Source: JAXMBN01 sp046349875
GTDB taxonomy: Bacteria > Planctomycetota > Planctomycetia > Pirellulales > Pirellulaceae
NCBI GenBank assembly: GCA_046349875.1
Contig: JAXMBN010000003.1
Location: 62,001-126,000, forward strand
Length of the DNA: 64,000 nt
Reading direction: 5' to 3'
The position numbers and the translations under genes are program-made. The first letter of the stretch is position 1; each line of letters begins with the position of its first letter. Shown here one piece after another: positions 49,520-58,427 of the stretch. The notes below the pieces were generated by a model, which saw only the letters and a program-made list of their open reading frames with translations, had not been told where the DNA came from and ran no database searches.

Positions 49520-50008
49520 CTATCGCTTTTGAGAATGAAAGTAGGCACGTTGTTTGGAACGATCGAAGGCAACATATACTCCGCCGCGATTTTGCTCATG
49601 ATGATGATAGCACAGCCCTTCGTTGATTTCTGCGGTATAGTGAGGCAGGCTTCTTGGGATGGAATTGCCATTTCGTTCCAGAAAATCTCGCGGCCCATCA
49701 TATCCAATAAAAGAACCTTGCGATTCTAGAATCCGATATGTGGTCACGTAGAAAGGCTCTTGAATCTCCGATAGTTTCCACTTGGTTGCCCATCGAAGAA
49801 ATTCTTCTTCCGAAATGTCAAATTCGTAGTATGACCAACTGTAAGAGCGAGCGAATGAGACATTGGAAGCGGCAATGGGTAGCTATTTTACTTTGGGAAG
49901 CGACTTGCCCTGCTCAACTTTTGTTACCAGGGACCAGCCGAGGCTAAGACCCAGTCCAACCAGTAAGAGCACTGTCAGACAAAACAGCCCTTCGGCAAGT
50001 CGATTCAT
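49520..50008 (-). pseudogene. membrane-anchored protein gene interrupted by an in-frame TAG
   Basis: From ATG 50008 the frame encodes MNRLAEGLFCLTVLLLVGLG (membrane helix) to GKSLPKVK, then TAG at 49883-49885. In the same frame it continues without another stop: LPIAASNVSFARSYSWSYYE, FDISEEEFLRWATKWKLSEI, YDGPRDFLERNGNSIPRSLP and GGVYVAFDRSKQRAYFHSQK to 49520. Both parts belong to one plausible secreted/anchored protein of about 160 residues, so a single nonsense codon appears to split it. The family seems to be the small planctomycete G-G-x-Y-V-A-F-D-R type; the function is unknown. Confidence 0.65.
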
Positions 50009-50095
50009 AAGATGATAGGCCTTGGCAATGTGGAAACAGGATGACTGCTCATTGGCAAGTTCATTCATCATCCGAATTCGTTGGATTGCATTCAA

Positions 50096-50177
50096 TGCAA
50101 TGAACCACAAAAGTCATGAAATGCACGAAAGAACAAAATCCTCACTATTTCTTCCCTCTCCCTTTCTAAGAACTCTC
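50096..50177. repeat. CACGAA-type dispersed element plus CCCTCTCCCTTTCTA tail
   Basis: AACCACAAAAGTCATGAAATGCACGAAAG is followed within ~20 bp by TTCTTCCCTCTCCCTTTCTA. The same two blocks in the same order occur at 52321-52408. Confidence 0.65.
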
Positions 50178-50271
50178 ATCAATCCCCCGACTCCTGCAAA
50201 AAGGAAGGAATCTGTGCAAGTGCGGTTTGGAGTGTGAGTCCTGCTCGCGCTCAAAGAAAGTTGCATTGTAT

Positions 50272-50724
50272 CTACTTGCGAAGCTCTTGCTCAATGAAGT
50301 CGAAGGCATCACCCGGCTGTTGTCTTTCAGATCCTTCCAATGCATATTCCTGAGAGCGGAAGTAATGAACTTTACGATTGCGGGCATCATACCCAATGAT
50401 CCGAGTCATTGATGCGGTGTTGCCGACGTGTCGAAATGTCTGCAGGAATTGAAGATCCGTTTCTTGCGATCCTGGGGCAATCGCATTTCCGTGTTGTTCC
50501 CTTGCCAGAAAGGCGTTGAAGTCCACCTCATTTGCAGCCACAAAGCCGACATCGCCAAGCCGCTGTTTGAATGCGCTATCGTCAAGATGATCGGGGACAT
50601 CGAACGATGATAACGCTCTGCCACGCACCTTGGGCTCGATGCTCGGCAAGGAAAGCCACCACCAAATAAGGAGTCCAATTGCAATACTAGTAATCGAGGT
50701 TGCTAGAAAAAATGTCCGCTTCAT
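50272..50724 (-). CDS. membrane-anchored protein of unknown function
   Basis: A 150-residue protein with an N-terminal membrane helix (FFLATSITSIAIGLLIWWWL) and a soluble domain (FDVPDHLDDSAFKQRLGDVG ... TRIIGYDARNRKVHYFRSQE). The closing strand-turn (GYDARNRKVHYFRS) resembles the end of the interrupted 49520 product, so the two may be distant relatives. GGGAG lies before ATG 50724. No catalytic motif. Confidence 0.62.
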   Translation of the reverse strand: MKRTFFLATSITSIAIGLLIWWWLSLPSIEPKVRGRALSSFDVPDHLDDSAFKQRLGDVGFVAANEVDFNAFLAREQHGNAIAPGSQETDLQFLQTFRHVGNTASMTRIIGYDARNRKVHYFRSQEYALEGSERQQPGDAFDFIEQELRK

Positions 50725-50979
50725 ACTGACATGCTCCCAATGGATGGCTTCATCATCCCATTCTTACGATTCAGCTCGCCAGAGCAGGTGACATGATAGA
50801 TGTCGAAACGGCCGAGCGACATTTCCGTTCTATTGATTGTACCGGTTTTCTCTTAGCATAGCACATAGCGCCATGGGGACTATCGAAACGAAAATTGACT
50901 CCGTATTGGTAGTAACTATTTTCAATGAGAACCGCCACGGAACAATCGTCGACATTTCGGGCAATGCTAATCAAAATCC

Positions 50980-51312
50980 TCACCAAGAATGCGTTGAGGT
51001 GTACCAAATAACGAAGCAGGCATAAGGCAATCCAATTGCTAGGAAGCAAAAGAATGCTGATATCCAGAAGTGAATTACTCCGTCTATTAAACCACTTGTA
51101 GGGATCAATAACTTTCCATCGTTGTTCGTACCGAATATCGATGCGTAAAACATGATGAGAGGAATGCCAACGAGCACGACTGCCAGAAGTGCTATCAAAG
51201 CCAATGGGAAGAAGAAGAGCGATGGGAATGGATAGAGAATGAGCAAGCCAAGATGAATTGCCGAAACGAGTCCCGAAACAATATGGATCGGTTTCCAATC
51301 AAGATCACGCAT
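50980..51312 (-). CDS. small multi-pass membrane protein
   Basis: The 110-residue protein has about four hydrophobic segments (IVSGLVSAIHLGLLILY, LFFFPLALIALLAVVLVG, IPLIMFYASIF, FWISAFFCFLAIGLPYACFV) and almost no soluble part. No family was recognised. The 250 bp on either side hold no convincing gene. The start at 51312 has no strong ribosome site. Confidence 0.55.
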   Translation of the reverse strand: MRDLDWKPIHIVSGLVSAIHLGLLILYPFPSLFFFPLALIALLAVVLVGIPLIMFYASIFGTNNDGKLLIPTSGLIDGVIHFWISAFFCFLAIGLPYACFVIWYTSTHSW

Positions 51313-51562
51313 CGGATGTGATTGCCTTCCATTTCAATATGCCGCAGGCGCTGTATCGCCAAGAGTAAACGGTTGATTTCGCGCATGCCAAATCGTCGTT
51401 TGAGGATTTCGGTGCCAGGGACTTATTCATAGATCAGCTTCTGCATTGTTGATGTATCCTTTACGAGGCGGCAGCAGCTCGGGGGCGTTTAAGTGACGTA
51501 GAAGTCCTGATGTTGCAACGGTAGTTTTTGTCGAGAGTATTTCCTGCATATGCGACGATGAT

Positions 51563-52096
51563 TTATGTGAGACTTGCCATCCGATGGTGCCAGTTTTCAA
51601 GTGTCGCACAATCCAGCTCGTCCCAGTCGTAATATAGCGGAGGACCACCGCCCGAATGCCGTAAAAACTGAAGGAAACTGACGATCGTTTCACATTGCTT
51701 CAAGTTAAACCCACCGCTAAAAGTTTCACTTTCCCACCAAGCAACCTTGTAAGTACTTGATTGTGATAGCTTGGGCTCAGCGCGATTGAAAAAATACATA
51801 AACGAATCAAGTTTTTCACATGCATTTTCATGCAGCAGCGAAGCCAGCAGGAAGCCTGGCAAATGATAGTTCCACAGGTGTGGTGACTCGATTGAGCTGA
51901 AACCATTGGCAGGCGAAATGTCATAGTCTTGGAAGTAACGCGCTGGTGGAACTTCCGTCCATCGACGATTCGCAAATAGCGAGTATTCGTCAATGCCAAC
52001 AGGGTTCATTCCCATCATTGAAGGATAGGGAGGAACCGGGTCTGCTGGGAAATAGAGACGCAAATCATTAGCAAGTGACTGAATGGTAATCATCAT
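51563..52096 (-). CDS. DUF6714-like protein
   Basis: The 177-residue soluble protein contains RRWTEVPPARYFQDYDISPA, SPHLWNYHLPGFLLASLLHE and a late NLKQCETIVSFLQFLRHSGG. This order (W-x-x-V-P-x-x-x-x-x-x-x, then a Y-x-L-P-x-F/Y-L-L-A-S block, then a Q-x-x-x-I/V-x-x-F-L-x-F-L helix) matches DUF6714 proteins as I remember them. The function is unknown. It begins MMITIQSLANDLRLYFP. Confidence 0.6.
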   Translation of the reverse strand: MMITIQSLANDLRLYFPADPVPPYPSMMGMNPVGIDEYSLFANRRWTEVPPARYFQDYDISPANGFSSIESPHLWNYHLPGFLLASLLHENACEKLDSFMYFFNRAEPKLSQSSTYKVAWWESETFSGGFNLKQCETIVSFLQFLRHSGGGPPLYYDWDELDCATLENWHHRMASLT

Positions 52097-52320
52097 CGAC
52101 CGAAAAGAATGATGTCATGGATCGTTATATCACCGTGATGAGCAATGTTGAATCCGAATTTGGAATCGGGGAACCTAGTGCATTTTGTGGATCGTTAGCT
52201 TTGGGCCTCGATTGAAAATTCATTCTATGGTCGGCAGAAGTACTTGCGATTAGGTGATAGCTTGCGATCTTGGCCTTTCCACTGAATACTCCTTCGGTTC
52301 AGAGTTACTGCTGATACCAA

Positions 52321-52545
52321 AAATAACCACGAAAGTCACGAAAAACACGAACGAATGCACGAATGATCAACACGCGGGAATTCTTCCCTCTCCCTTTCTA
52401 GAAACACTCGGCAATGGAACGACTCTTTCAAAAGGGAGAGAGATCGAGGGTGAGGGATTGGCGTCATTCAGATCGCCAGTCCATGAAGAATTGCATTCGA
52501 TGCAAAGGATGAACCACGAAAGTCACGAAATTCACGAAAGAGAAA
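52321..52545. repeat. two CACGAA-type elements
   Basis: AACCACGAAAGTCACGAAAA at 52325 and GAACCACGAAAGTCACGAAA at 52510 carry the same core as the 46-47 kb tandem array; the first is followed by TTCCCTCTCCCTTTCTAGAA as at 50149. Confidence 0.75.
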
Positions 52546-52572
52546 AAGATGTCTTTGGAATCTATGGCGATG

Positions 52573-53166
52573 TGTGGCAAGGGAATCTTGATTGAGAGCG
52601 CTCACGTATAGCGATTCGATCCGCAGCGATGGTTCAGTTGCAGTGAAAGAAAATTACTGGGGCAGACGATGGCTAATATTTTTTTGCCCCACCATTTTTC
52701 TGCCCTCTCAAGGAATGGCTATCTCCAGGATTGAGCTGTTGGGAATTTGACTGCCGAGTTGATTGATCGAGGGCAAAAAAATGTGAGGGCAAAAAGATGG
52801 AGATGTGGCAGCGGAATCTTGATTGAGAGAGCTCACCTATAACGATTCGATCCACAGCCATGGTTCAGTTGCCGTGAAAGAAGATTGCCGGTGCAGGCGA
52901 TGGCTAATATTATTTGCCCCACCATTTTTCTGCCCTCTCAAGCAATTGTTATCTCTAGGATTGAGCTGTTGGGAAGTTGACTGTCGAGTTGATTGATCGA
53001 GGGCAAAAAGATGTGAGGGCAAAAAGATGTGAGGGCAAAAAGATGGAGATGTGTGGCAGCGGAATCTTGATTGAGAGCGCTCACCTATAGCGATTCGATC
53101 CGCAGCGATGGTTCAGTTGTCGTGAAAGAAGATTACTGGGGCAGACGATGGCTAATGTTTCTTTGC
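52573..53166. repeat. tandem repeat of ~240 bp, two full copies and one partial
   Basis: Copies start with TGTGGCAAGGGAATCTTGAT at 52573, a variant at 52804 and another at 53052 (periods 231 and 248). Each full copy contains TTTGCCCCACCATTTTTCTG and, later, 16-bp units of GAGGGCAAAAAGATGT: two in copy 1 (52769-52800), three in copy 2 (52999-53046). The unit number explains most of the period difference. The two internal blocks are inversely complementary (GGGCAAAAA versus TTTTTCTGCCC) and could form a ~90-bp-apart stem. Confidence 0.85.
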
Positions 53167-53215
53167 CCAGTCGTTTTCCAAGAAAAGGATATGTCAATCT
53201 CTACAATTGATTCAA

Positions 53216-53626
53216 TTATCCGTTCTTCGATCTTTGAGCGACTTGTTCTTGGATTTCGACGATCAATCGGTCGAGCTCATGGGTAAGTCTACCCGCCGCT
53301 TGGTCATAAAGAAGGAAGAACAGCAGTATGGGTAATCCGATCAGTGGAATGGATATCAGCAATGAAAAGAAACCAAGCAAAGTACCAGAGATTGTGACCG
53401 ATGTTTTTAGCCCAATCTTGACGCCAATATTGCCGCCGTTGCGAACGAGAGCAATCAGGCCACAGCCTTGAGTGAAAGTTGACGTGCAGTGAAGCCCCGA
53501 AAACTTATGCACGTCTTCGGTGGCGGATTGGGTAACATCGCATTTCCTTGCCTTAAAGGCATGCACTACACATCGCGTGGCTTCCTCGATGGATACTCCT
53601 TTCAAAGTCAAGTTGCGGACAATCAT
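53216..53626 (-). CDS. membrane protein of unknown function
   Basis: A 136-residue protein with an N-terminal alpha-beta part (VSIEEATRCVVHAFKARKCD), a Gly-rich stretch (GNIGVKIGLKTSVTISGTLLG), a central hydrophobic segment of ~30 residues that may cross the membrane twice, and a C-terminal helix (RLTHELDRLIVEIQEQVAQ). No family was recognised. The 282 bp between 53627 and 53908 hold nothing convincing. Confidence 0.55.
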   Translation of the reverse strand: MIVRNLTLKGVSIEEATRCVVHAFKARKCDVTQSATEDVHKFSGLHCTSTFTQGCGLIALVRNGGNIGVKIGLKTSVTISGTLLGFFSLLISIPLIGLPILLFFLLYDQAAGRLTHELDRLIVEIQEQVAQRSKNG

Positions 53627-53908
53627 GGGTTGCTACCACAGGCTGTTAGTGATTATGAAATGAAACTCATCAAGCGGATTAGGGCGAGTTACCCGTCACG
53701 GTGAAGGCCAATGGTCCTTAGGAACTCGGTCACTATATTTCTCAAGCCATTGGACTGCATCAAGCCGCAATCGACACCTAAAATCATGGAGGATAGTCGT
53801 CAACATCGAGATCCGAGTATCGGATTAGATAGAACGTTTGTGGCTCAGGGCAAACATAAAAGCGGTAGGATCGAATCGTTCATTTTGTGGAATCGCAAAG
53901 CTTCTTAC

Positions 53909-54310
53909 TCAATTTGTCGATGTCGTATCGGAGGTGACCGTAACATTGCCTGTTGCGCGAAGGAATCCTACGACGGCTGATTCTCCTACAATGAGAATAC
54001 TCAACATCATGACCGGGATGCGGGTCGCATCGAAAAATGGCCAGTCAGAAGCTGTCAGGATGCGGTTGCTTACCGTGTAGAGCGATGGAAGAACCAATCC
54101 ACACAAAAGCATTCCGACGAGAAAACGATGTCGATGGAGAAATGTTCGATCACTGGCATGGGCAATAGTGACGACGTTCAACATTGCCAAAGAAGCGACC
54201 ATGACAGATAGAGATGACGCAGAATCGCCCAATACCGACGGTAATGCAAGTACGACCATCGATACTACGACGCCAAAGTAGCCCATTGCGGCCTGTGGTG
54301 AATTCGTCAT
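53909..54310 (-). CDS. small multi-pass membrane protein
   Basis: The 133-residue protein has about four hydrophobic segments (YFGVVVSMVVLALPSVLG, SVMVASLAMLNVVTIAH, RFLVGMLLCGLVLPSLYTV, RIPVMMLSILIVGESAVVGF). No family was recognised. The start is uncertain. Confidence 0.5.
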   Translation of the reverse strand: MTNSPQAAMGYFGVVVSMVVLALPSVLGDSASSLSVMVASLAMLNVVTIAHASDRTFLHRHRFLVGMLLCGLVLPSLYTVSNRILTASDWPFFDATRIPVMMLSILIVGESAVVGFLRATGNVTVTSDTTSTN

Positions 54311-54704
54311 ATGGCTGAAGTACGCTTTTTGTGTTGTGGTTGCCTCGTCTTAGTCAAAATATCTTAACCGGTTTCGAAGGTAGGATGTCAAAATTGGTCA
54401 TTTTTTGCAAATCGGCGCAATGAGAAGCATGGTAGAAGTTTCATCGCACACTATTGTCTCATCGTACAATGATGTTTTGAATCCGCTATTCGATATCGAT
54501 TGCACCCGATGCAGCGTTTCCGTAAAAAGTCGCCAGTGGAACCATCATGGATTCATCGGGATTCGAGCAAATCAAATTTGGTATAGCGTTCCATATTGGC
54601 AGGCGTTGCAACCTAAAGCAGACTCGTCGAGTACTGATCAACCACCTTTCGTATCTTCTTGTTGCGATAATTCCAAGGCATTGAGTCGCTGATTTCGATC
54701 CAAC
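54311..54704. other. 394-bp gap without a recognised gene
   Basis: Open frames cross it on both strands, but none has a ribosome site or protein-like composition. No repeat of the CACGAA or GGGCAAAAA type was seen here. Confidence 0.4.
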
Positions 54705-55169
54705 TTACGGAAGAGTTCTGGCCATGATGATGTTGAAGTCGGTCGCAATGTAGTCCGCAAACGCATTGCTCCATTCAAAGCCATTGCGCCGATACAACGC
54801 ATGCGCGGCATGGAATGCGGAACCTGTACCGGTTTCGAGAAGGAGACGCGAGTATCCGCGCTGGTGAGCCGTACGAATGATTTTATCGAGAATGGCTTGT
54901 CCGACACCGCGACGCAGATACGCATCCCGAGTTCGCATCGATTTAATCTCGCCAGTCTGAGAATCCAACTCCTTTAGCGCCCCGCATCCGCATAACTCGC
55001 CATCCCATCTCGCCGTCCAAAAAGTGATACTGGGCATCTTCAGATTCTGTATAGCCAGCGCGTGGACGTGGCCAGGAGGAGAATTGCGGTGCATTCCAGC
55101 AAGATGCTCTTCAATCAGTGCGTGAACCTCTGGGGTAGCTAAGTCATCCTCACGCACTTCGATACGCAT
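54705..55169 (-). CDS. GNAT-family N-acetyltransferase
   Basis: The 154-residue protein has the GNAT layout: N-terminal strand-helix (RIEVREDDLATPEVHALIEE), the acceptor-side strands (ITFWTARWDGELCGCGALKEL), the acetyl-CoA-binding motif A (SMRTRDAYLRRGVGQAILDK, R-R-G-V-G-Q) and motif B with GYSRLLLETGTGSAFHAAHA, then LYRRNGF. It resembles the ElaA/YjgM-like group of small-molecule acetyltransferases; the substrate is unknown. It ends ARTLP at 54705. Confidence 0.9.
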   Translation of the reverse strand: MRIEVREDDLATPEVHALIEEHLAGMHRNSPPGHVHALAIQNLKMPSITFWTARWDGELCGCGALKELDSQTGEIKSMRTRDAYLRRGVGQAILDKIIRTAHQRGYSRLLLETGTGSAFHAAHALYRRNGFEWSNAFADYIATDFNIIMARTLP

Positions 55170-55470
55170 TTATCTACTCCACAGAAGGAAGAAATCCAAG
55201 AGGTTGTTTATTTGTGCATTCGTTCGTGCTTTTCGTGACGTTCGTGGTTCCATCTTTTGAAGTTGCACGTTTGAGCATTTCACTAGCCTACGATCAATCG
55301 AGCGACTGGCTCATGTACGCCAAAAACACTGCGAAATCCAATCCGTCGCTGACACATAGGGTTGTAGTAAATACTCAAATGCGCAACTTGAAAACTTACG
55401 CTTCGGGGTGTGAATCGCGTGGTCCCTTATTTCCATCTTGGAATCGATGGCAAGCCGCCCTGCTCTTTCT
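55170..55470. other. spacer containing an inverted CACGAA element
   Basis: At 55217-55252 the strand reads CGTGCTTTTCGTGACGTTCG then TGGTTCCATC, the reverse complement of the AACCACGAA-x-GTCACGAAAA core. The rest shows no gene. Confidence 0.65.
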
Positions 55471-56736
55471 TTATAACGCTAACGCATCGCCGAAACGATC
55501 TCGTTCGGCCTGTGTGATTCGATACATATCATGGATGAGCCGTTGGTCGCCATCGCGCTGTTCGACTTGACGGCGAGAGAACATTCGGCTTTGCGTGGCG
55601 ATCATGACTTCCGGTGGTAAGGTGGCAAGTTGCCCGAACAGGCGAGCATAATTGACAAAGCTAGGAACATTGCTCGTCACAAAGCCGTACATCATGCTAC
55701 ATACGCCGATAACTTTGCCTGTGAAGATGCCGGTGTTGATGGCGGTTTTGGAATAATCGCCCATGATACATCCGAGAAACTGCATCCCAGTTGCTACTTT
55801 GCCATGGGAATAGTCCATATTCACCGTGCCATAAGTATTCTTGAGATCGCTATTGCAGGTTCCCGCTCCCAAGTTGATCCAACTTCCCAAGTAGCTGTGT
55901 CCCAAGAATCCATGGTGTTGTTTATTGCTATACGGTTCAACGACCGACGCTTCCACTTCACCGCCGATCTTCGTGGTATGTCCCAACGACACCTGGTCTT
56001 TGATGGCGGCATGTTCAAGAATCTTGCATTTGCGTCCGATGTACAGCGGGCCACGGAGAAGTGTGTACGGACCAATCTTGGCCCCTTCTTCGATGACAAT
56101 CGGTCCCGATTGCGTTTCGAAGAGAACGTATTCGCCGATATCCACTTTGGGGCCAACAAAGACTCCATCTCGTTGTTCCGTCCAATCCGAAGTCCAACGA
56201 ATCCGTTCTTCAAGATTGGAACGAAGGATCGCCATGTTCTGCGAAACGACTTCGTGCGGTGCTTGAAAAGTGCTTAATGTTCGAGGATCGCGCGTCCAGT
56301 GAGCGGCTTGCTTGAGAAGTTCCGCAACCGCTTGCATGCCGCCTTCGCCTTGAAGTTGTTGCAGGCGGACAGGTGGGGCAACGATGGCTGCGATTTGCTG
56401 TCGATCCCATACAACCGTAGGTTCGCGAGCTCCACTCGAAAGAAGTTCTCGCAAGGCGTAGAAGTTTTCAATGCTCGGTACGAGCCGAGCATTGAGCAAG
56501 AGGGAAGGTTGTTCAGCCAAGTCTTGAGCGTCGTCCCCTAGAATTTTTAGCGAACGAACGTCATGTCGTTGGGTCCATTCCAAATAGGGGCGACTGATAC
56601 CATACGTGGGAACGCCAAGTCGCTCCACGATGTCGACCAGGCGAAGACTTCCACATGTAATCATCGCGGCCAATCGCCCCAGCGTAATTGGAGCTAAGTC
56701 GTCGCAATGATGATCTTCAAAAAGGACGATTGCCAT
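55471..56736 (-). CDS. GlmU-like putative sugar nucleotidyltransferase
   Basis: Residues ~1-170 are a degenerate nucleotidyltransferase-like domain (ITLGRLAAMITCGSLRLVDI), and from ~190 a left-handed beta-helix of hexapeptide repeats (VGPKVDIGEYVLFETQSGPI, VIEEGAKIGPYTLLRGPLYI, GRKCKILEHAAIKDQVSLGH). Then GTCNSDLKNTYGTVNMDYSH is similar to the acyltransferase part of GlmU. Related proteins in planctomycetes, Bacteroidetes and others are annotated as putative GlmU-like sugar nucleotidyltransferases; the exact reaction is unknown. ATG 56736 has GAGGAAA upstream; the frame is open to 56853 but without a ribosome site. Confidence 0.82.
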   Translation of the reverse strand: MAIVLFEDHHCDDLAPITLGRLAAMITCGSLRLVDIVERLGVPTYGISRPYLEWTQRHDVRSLKILGDDAQDLAEQPSLLLNARLVPSIENFYALRELLSSGAREPTVVWDRQQIAAIVAPPVRLQQLQGEGGMQAVAELLKQAAHWTRDPRTLSTFQAPHEVVSQNMAILRSNLEERIRWTSDWTEQRDGVFVGPKVDIGEYVLFETQSGPIVIEEGAKIGPYTLLRGPLYIGRKCKILEHAAIKDQVSLGHTTKIGGEVEASVVEPYSNKQHHGFLGHSYLGSWINLGAGTCNSDLKNTYGTVNMDYSHGKVATGMQFLGCIMGDYSKTAINTGIFTGKVIGVCSMMYGFVTSNVPSFVNYARLFGQLATLPPEVMIATQSRMFSRRQVEQRDGDQRLIHDMYRITQAERDRFGDALAL

Positions 56737-56969
56737 CCGTCTTTCCTCTTCTGCGGTCCCGTGGAAAGACGCATTATGGCACTCGCCACGCCCCCGAAAA
56801 GTACAGCTCCAAAAGTATGTTAGTTTGGGTGGATTTGGAGGACTGTAAGACACAACATGGGAATAGAATTCCCTCGTTTGGATGACTGTTTATCGATCTC
56901 GAGCCGCCAACGCAATCAAGCACCATTCCTTAAACGCGGCACTGCCCATGAACGTGGAATGTAAGAGCG

Positions 56970-57452
56970 TTAATCCAGCGTTGCAAACGACGTGAGTGCT
57001 TGACGGATCAACTTGGCTTCCAGGTCCTCATGAGCCTTTAGATTGCTAAGAAAAGAACGCACTTCTTGAACGACGTCATGGAGGTTGGCTCGGAGCGTTC
57101 CTCGATACTCAAAATCATCGACCTGTTCACTGAGTTCGACCAGAGAAAGATAAAGCCATCGGTGACCATGCAATGCTTGTGAAACTTGCTGGTGAAGTTC
57201 TTCGTTCACAAGCTTGGAATCGGAAAGATAGCCGAAGGTTTCTTCGAGATCAAACTGCACCGCAAGCTTGTCGCGCATGACCTGCAAGAGCCGCCCCAAT
57301 GATACAAGGGTGAGGTCATCGTTCGACAATGGATCGTAGGCCTCGCTACAAAATCGTTCGAGTAAAGCAACGCCTTCCCAAAGCTCGGTATGGGATTCTT
57401 TCACTTCTTGAAGAAAGGCGGCATTGAGAATGGGAAATCGAAGGTGTCGCAT
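56970..57452 (-). CDS. hemerythrin-like helical protein
   Basis: The 160-residue protein is all-helical with His/Glu at intervals reminiscent of a hemerythrin/HHE domain: KESHTELWEG (~20), FDLEETFGYL (~70), HGHRWLYLSL (~95) and LKAHEDLEAKLIRQA (~140). The set of candidate ligands is close to, but not a strict match of, the diiron motif, so metal binding is uncertain. ATG 57452 lies in a context without a strong ribosome site. Confidence 0.6.
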   Translation of the reverse strand: MRHLRFPILNAAFLQEVKESHTELWEGVALLERFCSEAYDPLSNDDLTLVSLGRLLQVMRDKLAVQFDLEETFGYLSDSKLVNEELHQQVSQALHGHRWLYLSLVELSEQVDDFEYRGTLRANLHDVVQEVRSFLSNLKAHEDLEAKLIRQALTSFATLD

Positions 57453-58427
57453 CGAAACCCCCTATCGCATCGCGAAGTACAAGACAAGTCAACAACAAGG
57501 ATTGGCGTATTGCCGACAATCCGTAACGGGTCGCATGTAGGAAACTCTATCAGCGAAGAACGAATGCCTTTCTTGATCGTTGAAGCTAACTCTTTCATAG
57601 GCCCGATGCAAGAAGGGACTTCGTGAAATGATGGCAAAAACGAAAGTGGAAAAAGTGTTGAGTCCACTGTTGACAATCGCTTATCGATGCGCACAATGCG
57701 TCACTACTCGAAACGCGTTACCAATCGTGTTCATGATTGATGAACTCGATGATACGAAGTATCGAGATTGATGATCGATGCAAGGAATTGCAAGATCGCT
57801 TGAACATGTGATTGATTTGAATGCCGTAGCTCGATACGATTCAAAATTGTTCAAACCCTTTGATCCGAATCCAATCGAATTTCTAAGTCGCTCTCCTCTT
57901 CCGATACATGAAATCCATAGGATGGCCGTTGGCTACGGATGGCCTTTTCAAGTTCATCGTTCTTCTATAGTGAATTCCAGCCTTGCTTGTCCTCGCATTT
58001 CAATGCAACGAATGTGATTGGTCGTTGGACGAGCGATTCGTGAAGAGATAACCATAAAGAGATGTTGCTTTGTCGTTTGCAGGATGCAGTGACAAAGTGA
58101 CCTGGAAAAGCCTTCAGGGAACGAAGGCTCCCTGCGGCATGATGCCGCTCTTTTTCTTTCTCCAAAAGACGTTGTTGCCGCGAAATCGTAGCGTGGCGTC
58201 GTAGCGGGGCCGTCCCCAGCCGTGACGGAATGTCGGTTTGAGTAAGCTTGCGATCGGGACGATCGTGCTACATAGGTGGCGCCCTGTCGGTTGCAAGAAA
58301 ATCGTAGTGCGGCTGTCCTCAGCCGTGACGGAACGGCGCTTTGAGTTGCCCAACGATCGGGACGATCGCGCTACATAGGTTACCCTACGATCGGGACGAT
58401 CGTGCTACAGAAATCAAATCAATTCGA
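57453..58427. other. 975-bp region with palindromic and GTAGCG repeats, no gene
   Basis: The left ~700 bp contain no convincing gene. From about 58188 the region carries two versions of a repeat: GGGGCCGTCCCCAGCCGTGA (58207) and GCGGCTGTCCTCAGCCGTGA (58310), each followed by CGGAA and GTTTGAG/CTTTGAG. Three copies of CGATCGGGACGATCG(T/C)GCTACA lie at ~58250, 58352 and 58389; CGATCGGGACGATCG is nearly self-complementary. Confidence 0.65.

Noticed and set aside
51313..51562. Short minus-strand frames between the membrane protein and the DUF6714-like gene
   Set aside because: They overlap neighbouring genes in other frames and show no family resemblance.
52769..53046. GAGGGCAAAAAGATGT units as a CRISPR array
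   Set aside because: Units are directly adjacent with no spacers, and no cas genes are present.
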